Notes: generated by a model from the letters alone, not told the origin. Positions 7,588 through 15,747 are shown, numbered from the stretch's first letter. The stretch: 40,004 bases of DNA from an uncultured cyanobacterium (GCA_903903925.1 CAIVAU010000006.1:1-40004), one strand, 5' to 3'. Program-made: numbers and translations.

Positions 7588-9135
7588 TTATTCCCAACCC
7601 AAATCAATTGATTCATCTTTTAATTCATTCTTTTCGTCAGCCTCATCCCTCCCATCTTCATCAGAACCTTTCTTTCCTTTATAACTAGCTAGCGCAAGTA
7701 AAGCTAAGTCTCTTGACTTTTTCCAGTAACTATCCTGCATAACAAACTGCATCAAATCTTGCCAATGCTCCTGCAAAGTTGGAATACGACCTGCTCTCGA
7801 CCAAAATTCCGTAATAAATTCTCTAAAATTTTCCGCATTCTTACAACGACTTAATCCTGTCCTGATGCGTACTGTTTCTCTGTCGAAATTTGGCACTTCC
7901 CCTCGTTTCTTCGCTTGTTCTGAAATTTTTCCATAGGTAAACTTAATTGCCTCATGACAAACCTGAACAAATAGTTTTTCTCGTTCATCCGACTGAACTT
8001 TCTGAATCACTTGATATAGTCCTCCTCTTTCATAAGCCAGTTTTTGAAACATTTCATTACTGTTAACTTTGTCAGAAATGCCAGAGTACCAAGGTTGGTT
8101 CCTCGCCAGATTTTCAGCTATTAATTCCCTGGCAAAGCTAGTCACAAAAAATCCACCTTCTTTAGCTGCAATGGTCTTGACTTTCAAGCAACTATCACAA
8201 ACCTGATAATTCTGACAAACCCGATCATTTGCCTCTACCACATACATATCAGTCCGAGTTTTTTGCTGAGTTGCCCATGGGACAGTTCCCAATGTCAAAA
8301 CTTGACAACGCGGTATCCTAAAAGTCTTAGCAATGTTTGCTGTTGTTTCAAATGTCAAAAATCGCAATCCAGCATCACCTAAACCCGAAGCATGGAAATC
8401 CTTATAACTAGCATATCTTAGACGTGGATGTTGACGGTATTGAGCGTAATTTTGTAAGTCTGTTACTTCAGGAATGACCAATGCATATTGAGCGCGTTTA
8501 TCCCGTAATTTAGAGCGGAGAATGTAGTAATAACAAGCTACAGGGGCAAACAATAAGAGGAAAGCATTTTCTGGAGACTCTTCAAAACTGGTATCAGAAC
8601 TAAAAGCAACATGGCGTACCACAGCACCAGGATTTAACCACCCGGCAACACTAATAGGTTTTGTAATAAATTGTCGATTTTTATCACAAAGATTGCTAGC
8701 AAACTCCTGATAAGCATAGCTTTGTAGAGCTTTGTATTTCACCTGAATTTCTGGCTCTCCTTCACCAAAAGCTAAGGATTCTGTCTTTGTTCCAGTCGAT
8801 TTATGGGTGCTGTTATGTTGTAGAAAAGTGCCAAGAATTCCCTGGTGTACAATCACCTGAGCATCCTTACGCATAGTTTGGGAATCTAAACCTCTCAGCG
8901 CAATCAGTCCATCATGAATTTGGAAAGATTCTATTAGTAACCATTCCAAAACTGTTTGATCGTCGCCTTCTTTACAATTCAAGGAGATTTTCCTATCACT
9001 TAATTGCCAATTTAATCCCTGTGGGCAAGTAACTTTTTCGGTTTCTAGTTGCTTCAAAGTCATCCATAAACCAGCTAAACCACTACGATGCAACAAAGTA
9101 AAGCTAGGATTACCTAAATCAAACTCTAATTTCAC
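7588..9135 (-). CDS. cas8: Cas8-type large subunit of Cascade (Myxan/Cas8a1, DevT-like)
   Basis: 515 residues between cas3 and cas7, where the large subunit of type I systems belongs. Large subunits read the PAM and recruit Cas3. It opens with FDLGNPSFTLLHRSGLAGLW and carries a short Cys motif, CQNYQVCDSC (about residues 315-324), like the degenerate zinc fingers of Cas8a/Cas8b proteins. The C terminus is a very acidic tail (DEDGRDEADEKNE). Large subunits diverge quickly, so the call rests on position, size, the Cys motif and the neighbouring DevR-type Cas7. The exact subtype label (I-A, I-B or Myxan) is uncertain. It starts with GTG overlapping the cas3 stop (GTGA). Confidence 0.88.
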   Translation of the reverse strand: MKLEFDLGNPSFTLLHRSGLAGLWMTLKQLETEKVTCPQGLNWQLSDRKISLNCKEGDDQTVLEWLLIESFQIHDGLIALRGLDSQTMRKDAQVIVHQGILGTFLQHNSTHKSTGTKTESLAFGEGEPEIQVKYKALQSYAYQEFASNLCDKNRQFITKPISVAGWLNPGAVVRHVAFSSDTSFEESPENAFLLLFAPVACYYYILRSKLRDKRAQYALVIPEVTDLQNYAQYRQHPRLRYASYKDFHASGLGDAGLRFLTFETTANIAKTFRIPRCQVLTLGTVPWATQQKTRTDMYVVEANDRVCQNYQVCDSCLKVKTIAAKEGGFFVTSFARELIAENLARNQPWYSGISDKVNSNEMFQKLAYERGGLYQVIQKVQSDEREKLFVQVCHEAIKFTYGKISEQAKKRGEVPNFDRETVRIRTGLSRCKNAENFREFITEFWSRAGRIPTLQEHWQDLMQFVMQDSYWKKSRDLALLALASYKGKKGSDEDGRDEADEKNELKDESIDLGWE

Positions 9136-11567
9136 GGTTCTGCTCCTACCTCTTCGCTGTAACGAATTCTGCCTTTGGGAGTTATGGGATAGAATCCCCT
9201 ACGTTGCCATGAATGGTAGTCTGGCTCAATGCGGATAGGTACCGACCAAGCTTGTGCTTCTCGTTTGAACAATTTTATCTGGGATTGGTTCTCACCTTTT
9301 TTAAGTAATTCCTGTCTCCGTTGTTCGGCAATATCCCAAATTATTTTCTCGTCTTCGCCTAACAGAACAGTGATAGTGTATCCGCCTTCACGCAGAAAAT
9401 CTGGACAAGTACACCAGTTATCTTCCAGCCAACTTGATTTGACAGGTTTGACTTCCTCAGAGTTAAGATGAGTAGCAACTTCTGCTAAATCTTGCTGAGA
9501 AATGCCTGTCTTGCCAGAAATTTGTTGAATGAGCTGCTCTCCCGTGGAAATCTTTGCTGAATCATAGGGTAGCTTATGACTCCAAGGATAAATAATTGCT
9601 AGCTTTGTTCCGTCTTCGGGTTGAGTCATTCGGCGGTTAAGCCTTCCCAAACGTTGAATCAAAGCTGCGGCTGGAGCCATTGCAGAAATCAGCAAATCTG
9701 CACTTAAGTCTAGAGACATTTCACAAACTTGTGTGGTGACAGCCAAGATTGGTTCATCTTTCTTAAACGCTTCAATGATAGCTTGATGCTTTTTGAGTCT
9801 GTCTTTGTAACGGTAGCGACTGTGATAAATTAATGGTTCGATGCCTAATTCTGGTAAATGTTCAGCAAGCTTTGTTTTTGCTGTGCGATAAAGTTCTATG
9901 CAAGTCTGTACAGTGTTCGTCACCCACAGCACTTTCTGTCTCTTTTTCAAGGCTTCTATGATAGGTTGCCAAATTTGCGGGAGTTCATTGGGTTCAGTCA
10001 CTTCTAAGATAGATTTAATTTCGTAACGTTTGAGTTCCTCTAGTTCTCTCGGTCCTGGAATTGGCTCATCTATTTCTTCCCCCAGTTCTGCCATGACTTC
10101 ACGAATGGCTTGTAACTGTTTGGGAGTAAAGCTGGCACTCATTAAAAGGATGTTAGCACCGCGAAACGCCCTGAGAAATTTTAAGAGCGCACCGAAAAGA
10201 CGTGTGTCGTAAGCGTGAACTTCATCGAAGACAAAGGCTGATTGAGCGATCGCAGCCCAAGAGTAAAGAGGTTTGCGGTTATTCTGAATTAAGCCCAACA
10301 CGGAATCGACTGTACAGATAATCAGTTTCTTTCGCCATGCCTGAAAAGCCATGAGTCGAGCATCCATACCCTCGGAATCATCAGATTCACCAGAAAATAG
10401 AAGCTCCCGATCCAAATCTGCACGAGAATGCATTAAGGTCGCTTCTATTTCTGTCCCATCCGCATAATCAATGTATCCTTGCGAAGCTGTACCTGTTGTT
10501 GGGTATGCAAAAAATAATCTACCTCCCACAGCGTTTTTTTCTGCCCATGCATAAGCACCAATTGTCTTACCTGTTCCGCAACCCGCTTTTACTAACGTGA
10601 CTCGATGAGGAGTTGTGGCAATCTGCTTTTGAAATCGACGTAATGATTTACCTTGCAAGCGTTGATTCACTAGTTTCTGAACTTCATCGCTTGATAGCTG
10701 TAAACTCAGTACTTCCTGAATCCACACTTGAAAGTCTTCTTCTGCCAATGGTAATGCCGATCCAGCTAAATCAGCAGCAATGACTGTTGCTTTTACCGCT
10801 GCGACAAACTTCTGCTGTTCCCAGGTAAGCTGCGATTCAAACTGTATAAACTCATCACGCAGATCGATCAAGGCTTGTTGCAGTTGACTCTTAGACCAAA
10901 TCTCTGGAGGTGGTTCTGGTAGGTTGTCAGGCAGTCCCAAAGCTTGACAACCCATTCTTAACACTGCTAGAAAGTCTGAGTGATGAGTATACATTCTCAA
11001 TTCATCTCCACTACCAGAGAGAATTTCAGCTATGAATTCCGCAGATTGATTGTCCTTACTTAGCCCAATTTTGAGGTGATGTCCCATTGCTGCCCAAACA
11101 GCAATAATTAAATTGGCATTACGACAGTGTTCCAGCCATTTCCTCAAGCTGGGAACTTGCAGTGCCAAAATACCACTAATAACCTCATGTCGCAGCATTT
11201 GTTTGTCTGAATGCTCCTTTGAAAGTTCCACAATCCGCTTTCTGTAATCTCGAAGCTTCTGATCTGGGGATTTAGGGTCAATAGTTTTGAGATACACCAT
11301 CTCCTGAAAATGCTGATTTGCTTTACCCCAATCGTGTAGGTAAGCACCTAACCTGACTGTGGTTGCAAAGTAGTCTAAATCGATACACTCTATGCCTAGT
11401 TGCTTCAGGATGGACAACCCTAACTTATCGACCAAAACATCAGCAGCCTGCATCACTAAGCTAATGTGTCCTGTATATTTTGCCGCCCCCCGTGCCCTGT
11501 CTTGATCTGTCTCCTGCTGGGGTAAAGACTTTGCTAGAAGTCTTTTAAATACCATTGAAATTACCAT
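9132..11567 (-). CDS. cas3: Cas3 HD nuclease-helicase
   Basis: About 811 residues from the ATG at 11567. Cas3 is recruited by Cascade to unwind and shred target DNA. The N-terminal HD nuclease shows His34 (YTGH), His78-Asp79 (LHDWGK), His117 (RHE) and His153-His154 (MGHH). The SF2 helicase has Walker A GCGTGKT (319-325), DEVH (438-441), the SAS motif (467-469) and motif VI QRLGRLNR (628-635). All motifs are intact. The frame is open further upstream to a TTG at 11627, but that extension is encoded by a degenerate CRISPR repeat and has no ribosome-binding site, so the start was placed at 11567; an ATG at 11555 is also possible. It overlaps cas8 by the GTGA junction. Confidence 0.95.
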   Translation of the reverse strand: MVISMVFKRLLAKSLPQQETDQDRARGAAKYTGHISLVMQAADVLVDKLGLSILKQLGIECIDLDYFATTVRLGAYLHDWGKANQHFQEMVYLKTIDPKSPDQKLRDYRKRIVELSKEHSDKQMLRHEVISGILALQVPSLRKWLEHCRNANLIIAVWAAMGHHLKIGLSKDNQSAEFIAEILSGSGDELRMYTHHSDFLAVLRMGCQALGLPDNLPEPPPEIWSKSQLQQALIDLRDEFIQFESQLTWEQQKFVAAVKATVIAADLAGSALPLAEEDFQVWIQEVLSLQLSSDEVQKLVNQRLQGKSLRRFQKQIATTPHRVTLVKAGCGTGKTIGAYAWAEKNAVGGRLFFAYPTTGTASQGYIDYADGTEIEATLMHSRADLDRELLFSGESDDSEGMDARLMAFQAWRKKLIICTVDSVLGLIQNNRKPLYSWAAIAQSAFVFDEVHAYDTRLFGALLKFLRAFRGANILLMSASFTPKQLQAIREVMAELGEEIDEPIPGPRELEELKRYEIKSILEVTEPNELPQIWQPIIEALKKRQKVLWVTNTVQTCIELYRTAKTKLAEHLPELGIEPLIYHSRYRYKDRLKKHQAIIEAFKKDEPILAVTTQVCEMSLDLSADLLISAMAPAAALIQRLGRLNRRMTQPEDGTKLAIIYPWSHKLPYDSAKISTGEQLIQQISGKTGISQQDLAEVATHLNSEEVKPVKSSWLEDNWCTCPDFLREGGYTITVLLGEDEKIIWDIAEQRRQELLKKGENQSQIKLFKREAQAWSVPIRIEPDYHSWQRRGFYPITPKGRIRYSEEVGAEP

Positions 11568-11594
11568 GCCTAGTTTTATGAGAAAACTTTTGAA

Positions 11595-11630
11595 TTGCTC
11601 ATCGCCTGATAACATCTGAAGTAGCAACTA
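11595..11630 (-). repeat. Degenerate CRISPR repeat just upstream of cas3
   Basis: It matches the array repeat in TGCTCA, CGCCT and CATC at the right spacings. On the transcript it keeps UGAGCA of the handle, while the stem is weakened (AUGUU against GGCG, mostly G-U pairs). It lies exactly 39 nt from the next degenerate repeat at 11670. Confidence 0.65.
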
Positions 11631-11669
11631 GCTTGGGTAAAGATTTTGCCAAGAAAGTCTTAAATTACT
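11631..11669 (-). ncRNA. Candidate crRNA-like guide resembling the start of cas3
   Basis: A 39-nt spacer-sized segment between two degenerate repeats. On the minus strand 25 of 34 ungapped positions match the cas3 coding start at about 11518-11551. Read as protein, the two give FKTFLAKSLP and FKRLLAKSLP. It could be an autoregulatory guide (CreR-like) or a decayed duplication of the cas3 start that became framed by repeats. That a transcript is processed here is inference. Confidence 0.45.
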
Positions 11670-11705
11670 CTGCTCCAGGCCTTACAACATCAAGGGTTAG
11701 GTTAG
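11670..11705 (-). repeat. Degenerate CRISPR repeat at the cas6-cas3 junction
   Basis: About 27 of 36 positions match the array repeat, including the GUAA loop; the handle is UGGAGCAG instead of UUGAGCAC. It overlaps the last bases of cas6. The repeat end and cas6 end together form a run of TTAGG units (about 11695-11718), probably a local slippage tract. Confidence 0.75.
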
Positions 11706-12385
11706 GGTTGGTTAGGGTAAGCTAAAAAGTAGCCGCAACCAAGGTGTCTTTTTCCACCAATTCCCCACTGTTGCAACTTTAGAGAATCCTCGTCACTTAA
11801 GTCAGAAACCTCAGTTGTAAAACCAACAATGGTATACCGCTTGATTTTAATAGTTTTGCGGTCTGGCTTACCTTCTTGATCTATTGGAATAGACAGTCTG
11901 CCTGAAATTCCCAAACTATCAAGCTTACGCTGCGCTGCTGCTAAAAACATCTCAGGATTGGTGTATCCCTTAATTATGACAATCCTAGACCTTAGCTTAG
12001 CTGCTGGTCGAAGCATAAATATTTCAGGAATGCCAATCTGAATTTCATGTACTCCTACACGAATAGACTTTCCTGCTAAATGATAAATCAAGGGAATTTG
12101 GGGAACTGGCACACGAATTCTTAAGCAAGATTGCTGAGTTAGAAGAATCTTACCTTGTTTGTCAGCGAAGCCTGGTATTGTCAGAATACTGAGCGCAGTC
12201 TGCTGACGTATCTCTGGAATGAGATGAACACATGCTGCGAAGAGTGCATAGTTATGATCAGCTGGGAGATGCTTTCCCCGGACTGGAAAGCTTAATTCAA
12301 CGAAAGGCTCAAGCTCATTACCTACGTCCTGAGATGTAGAAAAACCTACAGATGCAATCACTTTAGGAGTCCTCTCATGAAACAC
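11702..12385 (-). CDS. cas6: Cas6 crRNA-processing endoribonuclease (Cmx6 type)
   Basis: 227 residues. Cas6 cuts the array transcript at the base of each repeat hairpin, leaving the 8-nt handle. The C terminus carries the diagnostic glycine-rich loop (WGIGGKRHLGCGYFLAYP), and the body reads like two RAMP folds. Catalytic residues vary between Cas6 families; His or Tyr near the N terminus (NYALFAACVHLIPE) are candidates only. The start is a GTG at 12385-12383; the nearby ATG is out of frame. It is the first gene of the cas operon and is preceded by about 420 bases with three degenerate CRISPR repeats that its own product might cut. Confidence 0.92.
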   Translation of the reverse strand: MFHERTPKVIASVGFSTSQDVGNELEPFVELSFPVRGKHLPADHNYALFAACVHLIPEIRQQTALSILTIPGFADKQGKILLTQQSCLRIRVPVPQIPLIYHLAGKSIRVGVHEIQIGIPEIFMLRPAAKLRSRIVIIKGYTNPEMFLAAAQRKLDSLGISGRLSIPIDQEGKPDRKTIKIKRYTIVGFTTEVSDLSDEDSLKLQQWGIGGKRHLGCGYFLAYPNQP

Positions 12386-12486
12386 AGGGGATTGGCGATT
12401 GGTGATTGGGAGTGTTTCTTCTATTCATAAACGTTAGTGCGCTGCCTGTCGGTCGCGCCTAAATGACAAATGTCTAAATATCTAAA

Positions 12487-12522
12487 ATGCTCAATACCTG
12501 ACGGCATCTGAGGTTAAAAGTA
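12487..12522 (-). repeat. Degenerate CRISPR repeat A in the cas6 leader
   Basis: On the transcript the stem reads AUGCC-GUCA-GGUAU. Relative to the array stem (AUGCC-GUAA-GGCGU) two bases changed on the 3' side, yet all five pairs are kept (U-G became U-A, G-C became G-U). The handle is UUGAGCAU, 7 of 8 identical. The other half of the repeat is diverged. Confidence 0.8.
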
Positions 12523-12655
12523 GGGATGAGTAGCACGTCGCACTCTCAGCCAAAGTTTCAGGGTTAAAATTTAGACTTCTACCTTCAAATCTTGAAACAT
12601 TAGAACAAATTCAACATAACAGAGAATCTAACGCATGTCAATATTTTTTCTCAGT

Positions 12656-12692
12656 ATGCTCAACGCCTTCCGGCATCAGAGGTCGAGAGCAG
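12656..12692 (-). repeat. Degenerate CRISPR repeat B in the cas6 leader
   Basis: A near-complete 37-nt copy: the first 22 bases differ from the array repeat at only two positions, and the terminal GCAG is kept. On the transcript the stem is unchanged with a GGAA (GNRA) loop, and the handle is UUGAGCAU. Confidence 0.85.
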
Positions 12693-12757
12693 GCAAGGTA
12701 ATGTTAGTCCCAGCTGCCCTGCGTCACTTAAAGGTGCTAAACCTTGAAATCATGAAA

Positions 12758-12793
12758 ATGCTCAACGCCTTCCGACATCTTAGGATACAAATT
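12758..12793 (-). repeat. Degenerate CRISPR repeat C in the cas6 leader
   Basis: On the transcript: AUGUC-GGAA-GGCGU, with one C to U change tolerated as a G-U pair, and handle UUGAGCAU. The 5' half of the repeat is lost. It lies about 20 bases downstream of a consensus TATAAT box. The 8 bases that would follow the handle (TTTCATGA) also occur right after the cas6 start codon (see findings). Confidence 0.8.
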
Positions 12794-13021
12794 AATCAAG
12801 CCATAGTAGATAATTATAACCGAAAAACAACACTTTAGAAGTTTGTGAACTTATCATTTGCGTTGTATCATATAGCGAAGAGTTAATATTGATACTTTTT
12901 CACTAGATTTCTTTAAAAAATACACAAGTTACTGTCCAAGCTGACTCGCCAACTTAGACCTTAAACAAGGCGTATCAACCAAAACACGAGCTAAGCTCAC
13001 TCATTAAAAAAAGGCGCATGT

Positions 13022-13357
13022 ATGAAAACAGTTGAGTATATCCAAGAACAAGAATTCGATTCACTGTTGACCACCGAGGGACTATTTGTGTTTGACTTTA
13101 CGGCAACTTGGTGTGGACCTTGTAGAATAATCGCTCCTCTGATAGATAAATTAGCTGAAGAATATGATACTCGTGCCAAAGTTTTCAAGGTAGACCTTGA
13201 CCAGAACAAAAGCCTTGCTAAAAGATTGGGCATTCGCAGTATCCCCGCCGTCATGATTTACAAAAATGGAACTCTCATGGAAACCATTGTTGGGGTAACT
13301 CCCTATGAAACCTTTACAAACGCTGTTACAAAGCTGCTGTCCTCTACTGGGAGTTAG
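13022..13357 (+). CDS. trxA: Thioredoxin
   Basis: 111 residues, the standard size. The redox motif WCGPC lies at residues 30-34 (Cys31, Cys34) and the conserved cis-proline at Pro75 (IRSIPAVMIY). FKVDLDQN matches the central strand. It reduces protein disulfides in the cytoplasm, receiving electrons from ferredoxin- or NADPH-thioredoxin reductase. AAGG about 8 bases upstream of the ATG supports the start. It is divergent from the cas operon and not obviously related to it. Cyanobacteria have several thioredoxins (m, x, y types); which one this is cannot be told by eye. Confidence 0.95.
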   Translation: MKTVEYIQEQEFDSLLTTEGLFVFDFTATWCGPCRIIAPLIDKLAEEYDTRAKVFKVDLDQNKSLAKRLGIRSIPAVMIYKNGTLMETIVGVTPYETFTNAVTKLLSSTGS

Positions 13358-13456
13358 GAGTACCTCTGTTAACACATTAGAATTTACGAAGCAGAGGTAG
13401 TGATTGGCAGGTTGTGATAGGCTATTGCCCATTGAGGAATGATAGAGGTATTTCAG

Positions 13457-14569
13457 ATGACGAAGCTACGAGTAGGGTTACTGTTTGGCGGTCGTTCGGG
13501 AGAGCATGAAGTTTCAATAAGTTCTGCACGGGCCATCTCTCAGGCTTTAAGTGTAGAGCCAAATGCTAGTAAATACGAAATCCTGCCTTTCTATATCCAA
13601 AAAGATGGATGTTGGTTAGCAGGGGAAGTACCCCAACAGATTCTCGGCTCTAGTATTCCCTTACTGGAATTCCAACCCACAACACCTGACACTCAACAAC
13701 TCATATCTCACTCAAAACACCAAATACAAAGCCCTTGGCAATCTGTTTCTCAAGTTGCTGAAGTGGATGTTTGGTTCCCAATACTCCATGGGCCAAATGG
13801 TGAAGATGGTACAATTCAAGGCTTGCTGACTTTGATGCAAGTCCCTTTTGTCGGTTCTGGAGTTTTAGGTTCGGCAATGGGTATGGATAAAGTTGCCATG
13901 AAAATGGCGTTTGCCCACGTTGGGCTACCGCAAGTGAAATATATAGCACTGTCACGCTCCCAAATTTGGTCGAATCCTTGTGTGTTTCCTAAAGTGTGTG
14001 ATGAAATTGAGACAAATTTGGATTATCCCTGTTTTGTCAAGCCTGCGAATTTAGGTTCATCGGTGGGTATTGCCAAAGTGCGATCGCGTCATGAATTAGA
14101 AGCTGCTTTGGATAATGCTGCCAGTTATGACCGGAGAATAATTGTTGAAGCTGGAGTTGCAGCGCGAGAATTGGAGTGTGCCGTTTTAGGAAATGATCAG
14201 CCTAAAGCTTCTGTTGTAGGTGAAATCACTTATAGTAGTGATTTCTATGATTTTGAGACAAAATATACGGAAGGCAGAGCAGATTTACTAATTCCAGCAC
14301 CAGTACCTGACCACATAACACGTAAGATTCAGGAAATGGCATTACAAGCCTTTGCAGCCGTCGATGCTGCTGGATTAGCAAGGGTAGACTTCTTCTATGT
14401 GGAAGCTACAGAGGAAGTATTGATTAATGAAATTAATACCATACCTGGCTTCACCGTAACGAGTATGTATCCCCAACTTTGGGCGTATAGTGATGTTTCC
14501 TTTCCAGAACTGGTTGATCAGTTGATTCAACTTGCACTCTTAAGACATTCTGCCATCAAGGGAAAGTAG
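13457..14569 (+). CDS. ddl: D-alanine--D-alanine ligase
   Basis: About 370 residues. It makes the D-Ala-D-Ala dipeptide for peptidoglycan using ATP. Visible motifs are the N-terminal [34 protein letters not shown], the ATP-grasp segment [19 protein letters not shown], the omega-loop region [11 protein letters not shown], and the C-terminal metal and substrate site ([18 protein letters not shown]). All are canonical. The frame opens at an ATG at 13439, but GAGG at about 13445-13448 gives the second ATG (13457) ideal spacing, so that start was chosen. The next gene, about 150 bases downstream, encodes a membrane protein. Confidence 0.95.
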   Translation: MTKLRVGLLFGGRSGEHEVSISSARAISQALSVEPNASKYEILPFYIQKDGCWLAGEVPQQILGSSIPLLEFQPTTPDTQQLISHSKHQIQSPWQSVSQVAEVDVWFPILHGPNGEDGTIQGLLTLMQVPFVGSGVLGSAMGMDKVAMKMAFAHVGLPQVKYIALSRSQIWSNPCVFPKVCDEIETNLDYPCFVKPANLGSSVGIAKVRSRHELEAALDNAASYDRRIIVEAGVAARELECAVLGNDQPKASVVGEITYSSDFYDFETKYTEGRADLLIPAPVPDHITRKIQEMALQAFAAVDAAGLARVDFFYVEATEEVLINEINTIPGFTVTSMYPQLWAYSDVSFPELVDQLIQLALLRHSAIKGK

Positions 14570-14722
14570 CAAATAATGCTGATATTTCGTAATACTGAGC
14601 AAAAGAGAAAGTTGAATTCGTGTTTTATTTACTACCTGTACAACAAAGAATTACGGATACATGATGGTGTCTCCTTAGGGTAGAATCGAGAACGCACGAA
14701 AGGTACAAGTCTGAAAATAATC

Positions 14723-15382
14723 ATGGAAAATAGTCAGAGTGTACAGCAGCAACCATCCGAAGTAGAAACGCCTACATCGAAGTCGGAAAACAGTAAATCA
14801 CAACACACAAGTGGCTGGAATCTTCTGATACATCTGCTTGCACATCGCCCTTGGCTATTTTTGATTGGGTTATTAGCAATTTTTATCGGTGGCGCTACTC
14901 TTTCTCTTTGCAGCTTGGGTTATGTTGGGTTTGAAGAACAGACAAAACCAGAAGAACAAGAAGCGCTAGAAGCTGAAGTTGAACAACCAATAACCACACC
15001 GTCTGAAACTACCAACCCAACACCTTTATGGATGTTGGCTGCGATCGCCCTTAGTTGTGGTAGTGGATGCCTGCTAATTTTCCGCGTGATCAACCGACCA
15101 GCAAAATCTCAAAGATTCCAGAAACAGAAAAACCGCTACCAGGCACGTATGGCACAACGTCGCCGCCAAACATCGGAATCACTCCCACCAGAAAATTCAG
15201 CAGTTATTTTGCCACCGCAGCCACAGACACCCATGATGGCAACCCCGGCTCAAACAAAATCTATGGTGACGGTGCTTCCTCCACAACCAAGCCTCTCACA
15301 AGATACAAGCAACGAATCTCTGGCTAGTACGCTAGATATTCGTAAACAAACTTCTTTGGATGCGATTTCAAGGAAGAAGTAG
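14723..15382 (+). CDS. Membrane protein of unknown function, downstream of ddl
   Basis: 219 residues. A polar, Ser/Gln-rich N-terminal tail (about 1-40) is followed by a hydrophobic segment (LFLIGLLAIFIGGATLSLCS), an acidic Pro/Glu-rich loop (70-95), a second membrane segment (LWMLAAIALSCGSGCLLIF) and a basic, then Gln/Pro-rich C-terminal tail. Both tails are probably on the same side of the membrane. I do not recognise a family. Its place behind ddl suggests a link to cell envelope or division genes, but no ftsQ or ftsZ follows here. Low-complexity tails make homology calls unreliable. Confidence 0.75.
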   Translation: MENSQSVQQQPSEVETPTSKSENSKSQHTSGWNLLIHLLAHRPWLFLIGLLAIFIGGATLSLCSLGYVGFEEQTKPEEQEALEAEVEQPITTPSETTNPTPLWMLAAIALSCGSGCLLIFRVINRPAKSQRFQKQKNRYQARMAQRRRQTSESLPPENSAVILPPQPQTPMMATPAQTKSMVTVLPPQPSLSQDTSNESLASTLDIRKQTSLDAISRKK

Positions 15383-15620
15383 GGAGTGGGGGAAATAAAA
15401 TGTCGCGAACTTGTGCAATTCTGTACTAAGTAAAAAGATAAAAGTTAAAAGTTAAAAATAACAAGAGAATCCCCATAAATAGATTTTGTAGCCTCTCACC
15501 AGTTTCATGACTCTTTCTTTTGAACTTTTATTTTTGCCTTGTTCAGTAAGTGTTAATGATTATGTGGATGCTTTTCTGAGTATTTTCTATTATAAAGAAT
15601 ACTATAGAATAGCCATAGTA

Positions 15621-15747
15621 ATCAGTAGGGCTACGAATGTCATTACCTGCTTTTAAAGTTTAGAATGTTCAGAATAAATGTCTTTCCATGCTCTGGGTAA
15701 CAAATATCAGTCTTAGCGTGGCGTCAAAAACGTCACGTTATTTTATT
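15621..15747 (+). ncRNA. Candidate small RNA, copy 1
   Basis: It ends in a classic intrinsic terminator: stem CGTGGCGT (15717-15724), loop CAAAA, stem ACGTCACG (15730-15737), then a T-rich tail. No open frame precedes it. A second unit 336 bp downstream shares blocks ATCAGTA, GTCATTA, TTTAGAATGTT, ATAAA and TTTCC in the same order and at nearly the same distance from its own terminator. The 5' end is unknown; 15621 is only where similarity starts. Confidence 0.55.
15717..15747 (+). terminator. Intrinsic terminator of candidate RNA copy 1
   Basis: Eight-pair stem with one G-U pair, five-base loop CAAAA, followed by TTATTTTATT. Confidence 0.75.

Larger units (their letters stand above)
12386..13021. 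promoter_or_regulatory. Region between cas6 and thioredoxin, cas operon promoter region
   Basis: About 636 bases with no real gene. It holds three degenerate CRISPR repeats (12487, 12656, 12758) in cas operon orientation. A consensus -10 box TATAAT on the minus strand (plus 12813-12818) lies about 20 bases upstream of the outermost repeat, so a transcript could start near 12806 and run through all three repeats into cas6. No clear -35 box was seen. On the plus strand, AAGG near 13010 is the likely ribosome-binding site of thioredoxin. A short open frame at 12635-12838 is only the repeats read as protein. Confidence 0.6.

Noticed and set aside
11568..11627. N-terminal extension of Cas3 up to a TTG codon
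   Set aside because: The extension is encoded by the degenerate repeat and has no ribosome-binding site. HD-domain alignment starts after the ATG at 11567.
12698..12738. A fourth degenerate repeat in the cas6 leader (CTGCCCTGCGTCACTTAAAG)
   Set aside because: Some blocks align with the repeat, but the handle is lost and the position lies only about 10 bases from copy B. Too weak to call.
12635..12838. Open frame with MLNAFRH repeats upstream of cas6
   Set aside because: These are two degenerate CRISPR repeats read as protein. There is no ribosome-binding site, and the RNA structure explains the conservation better.
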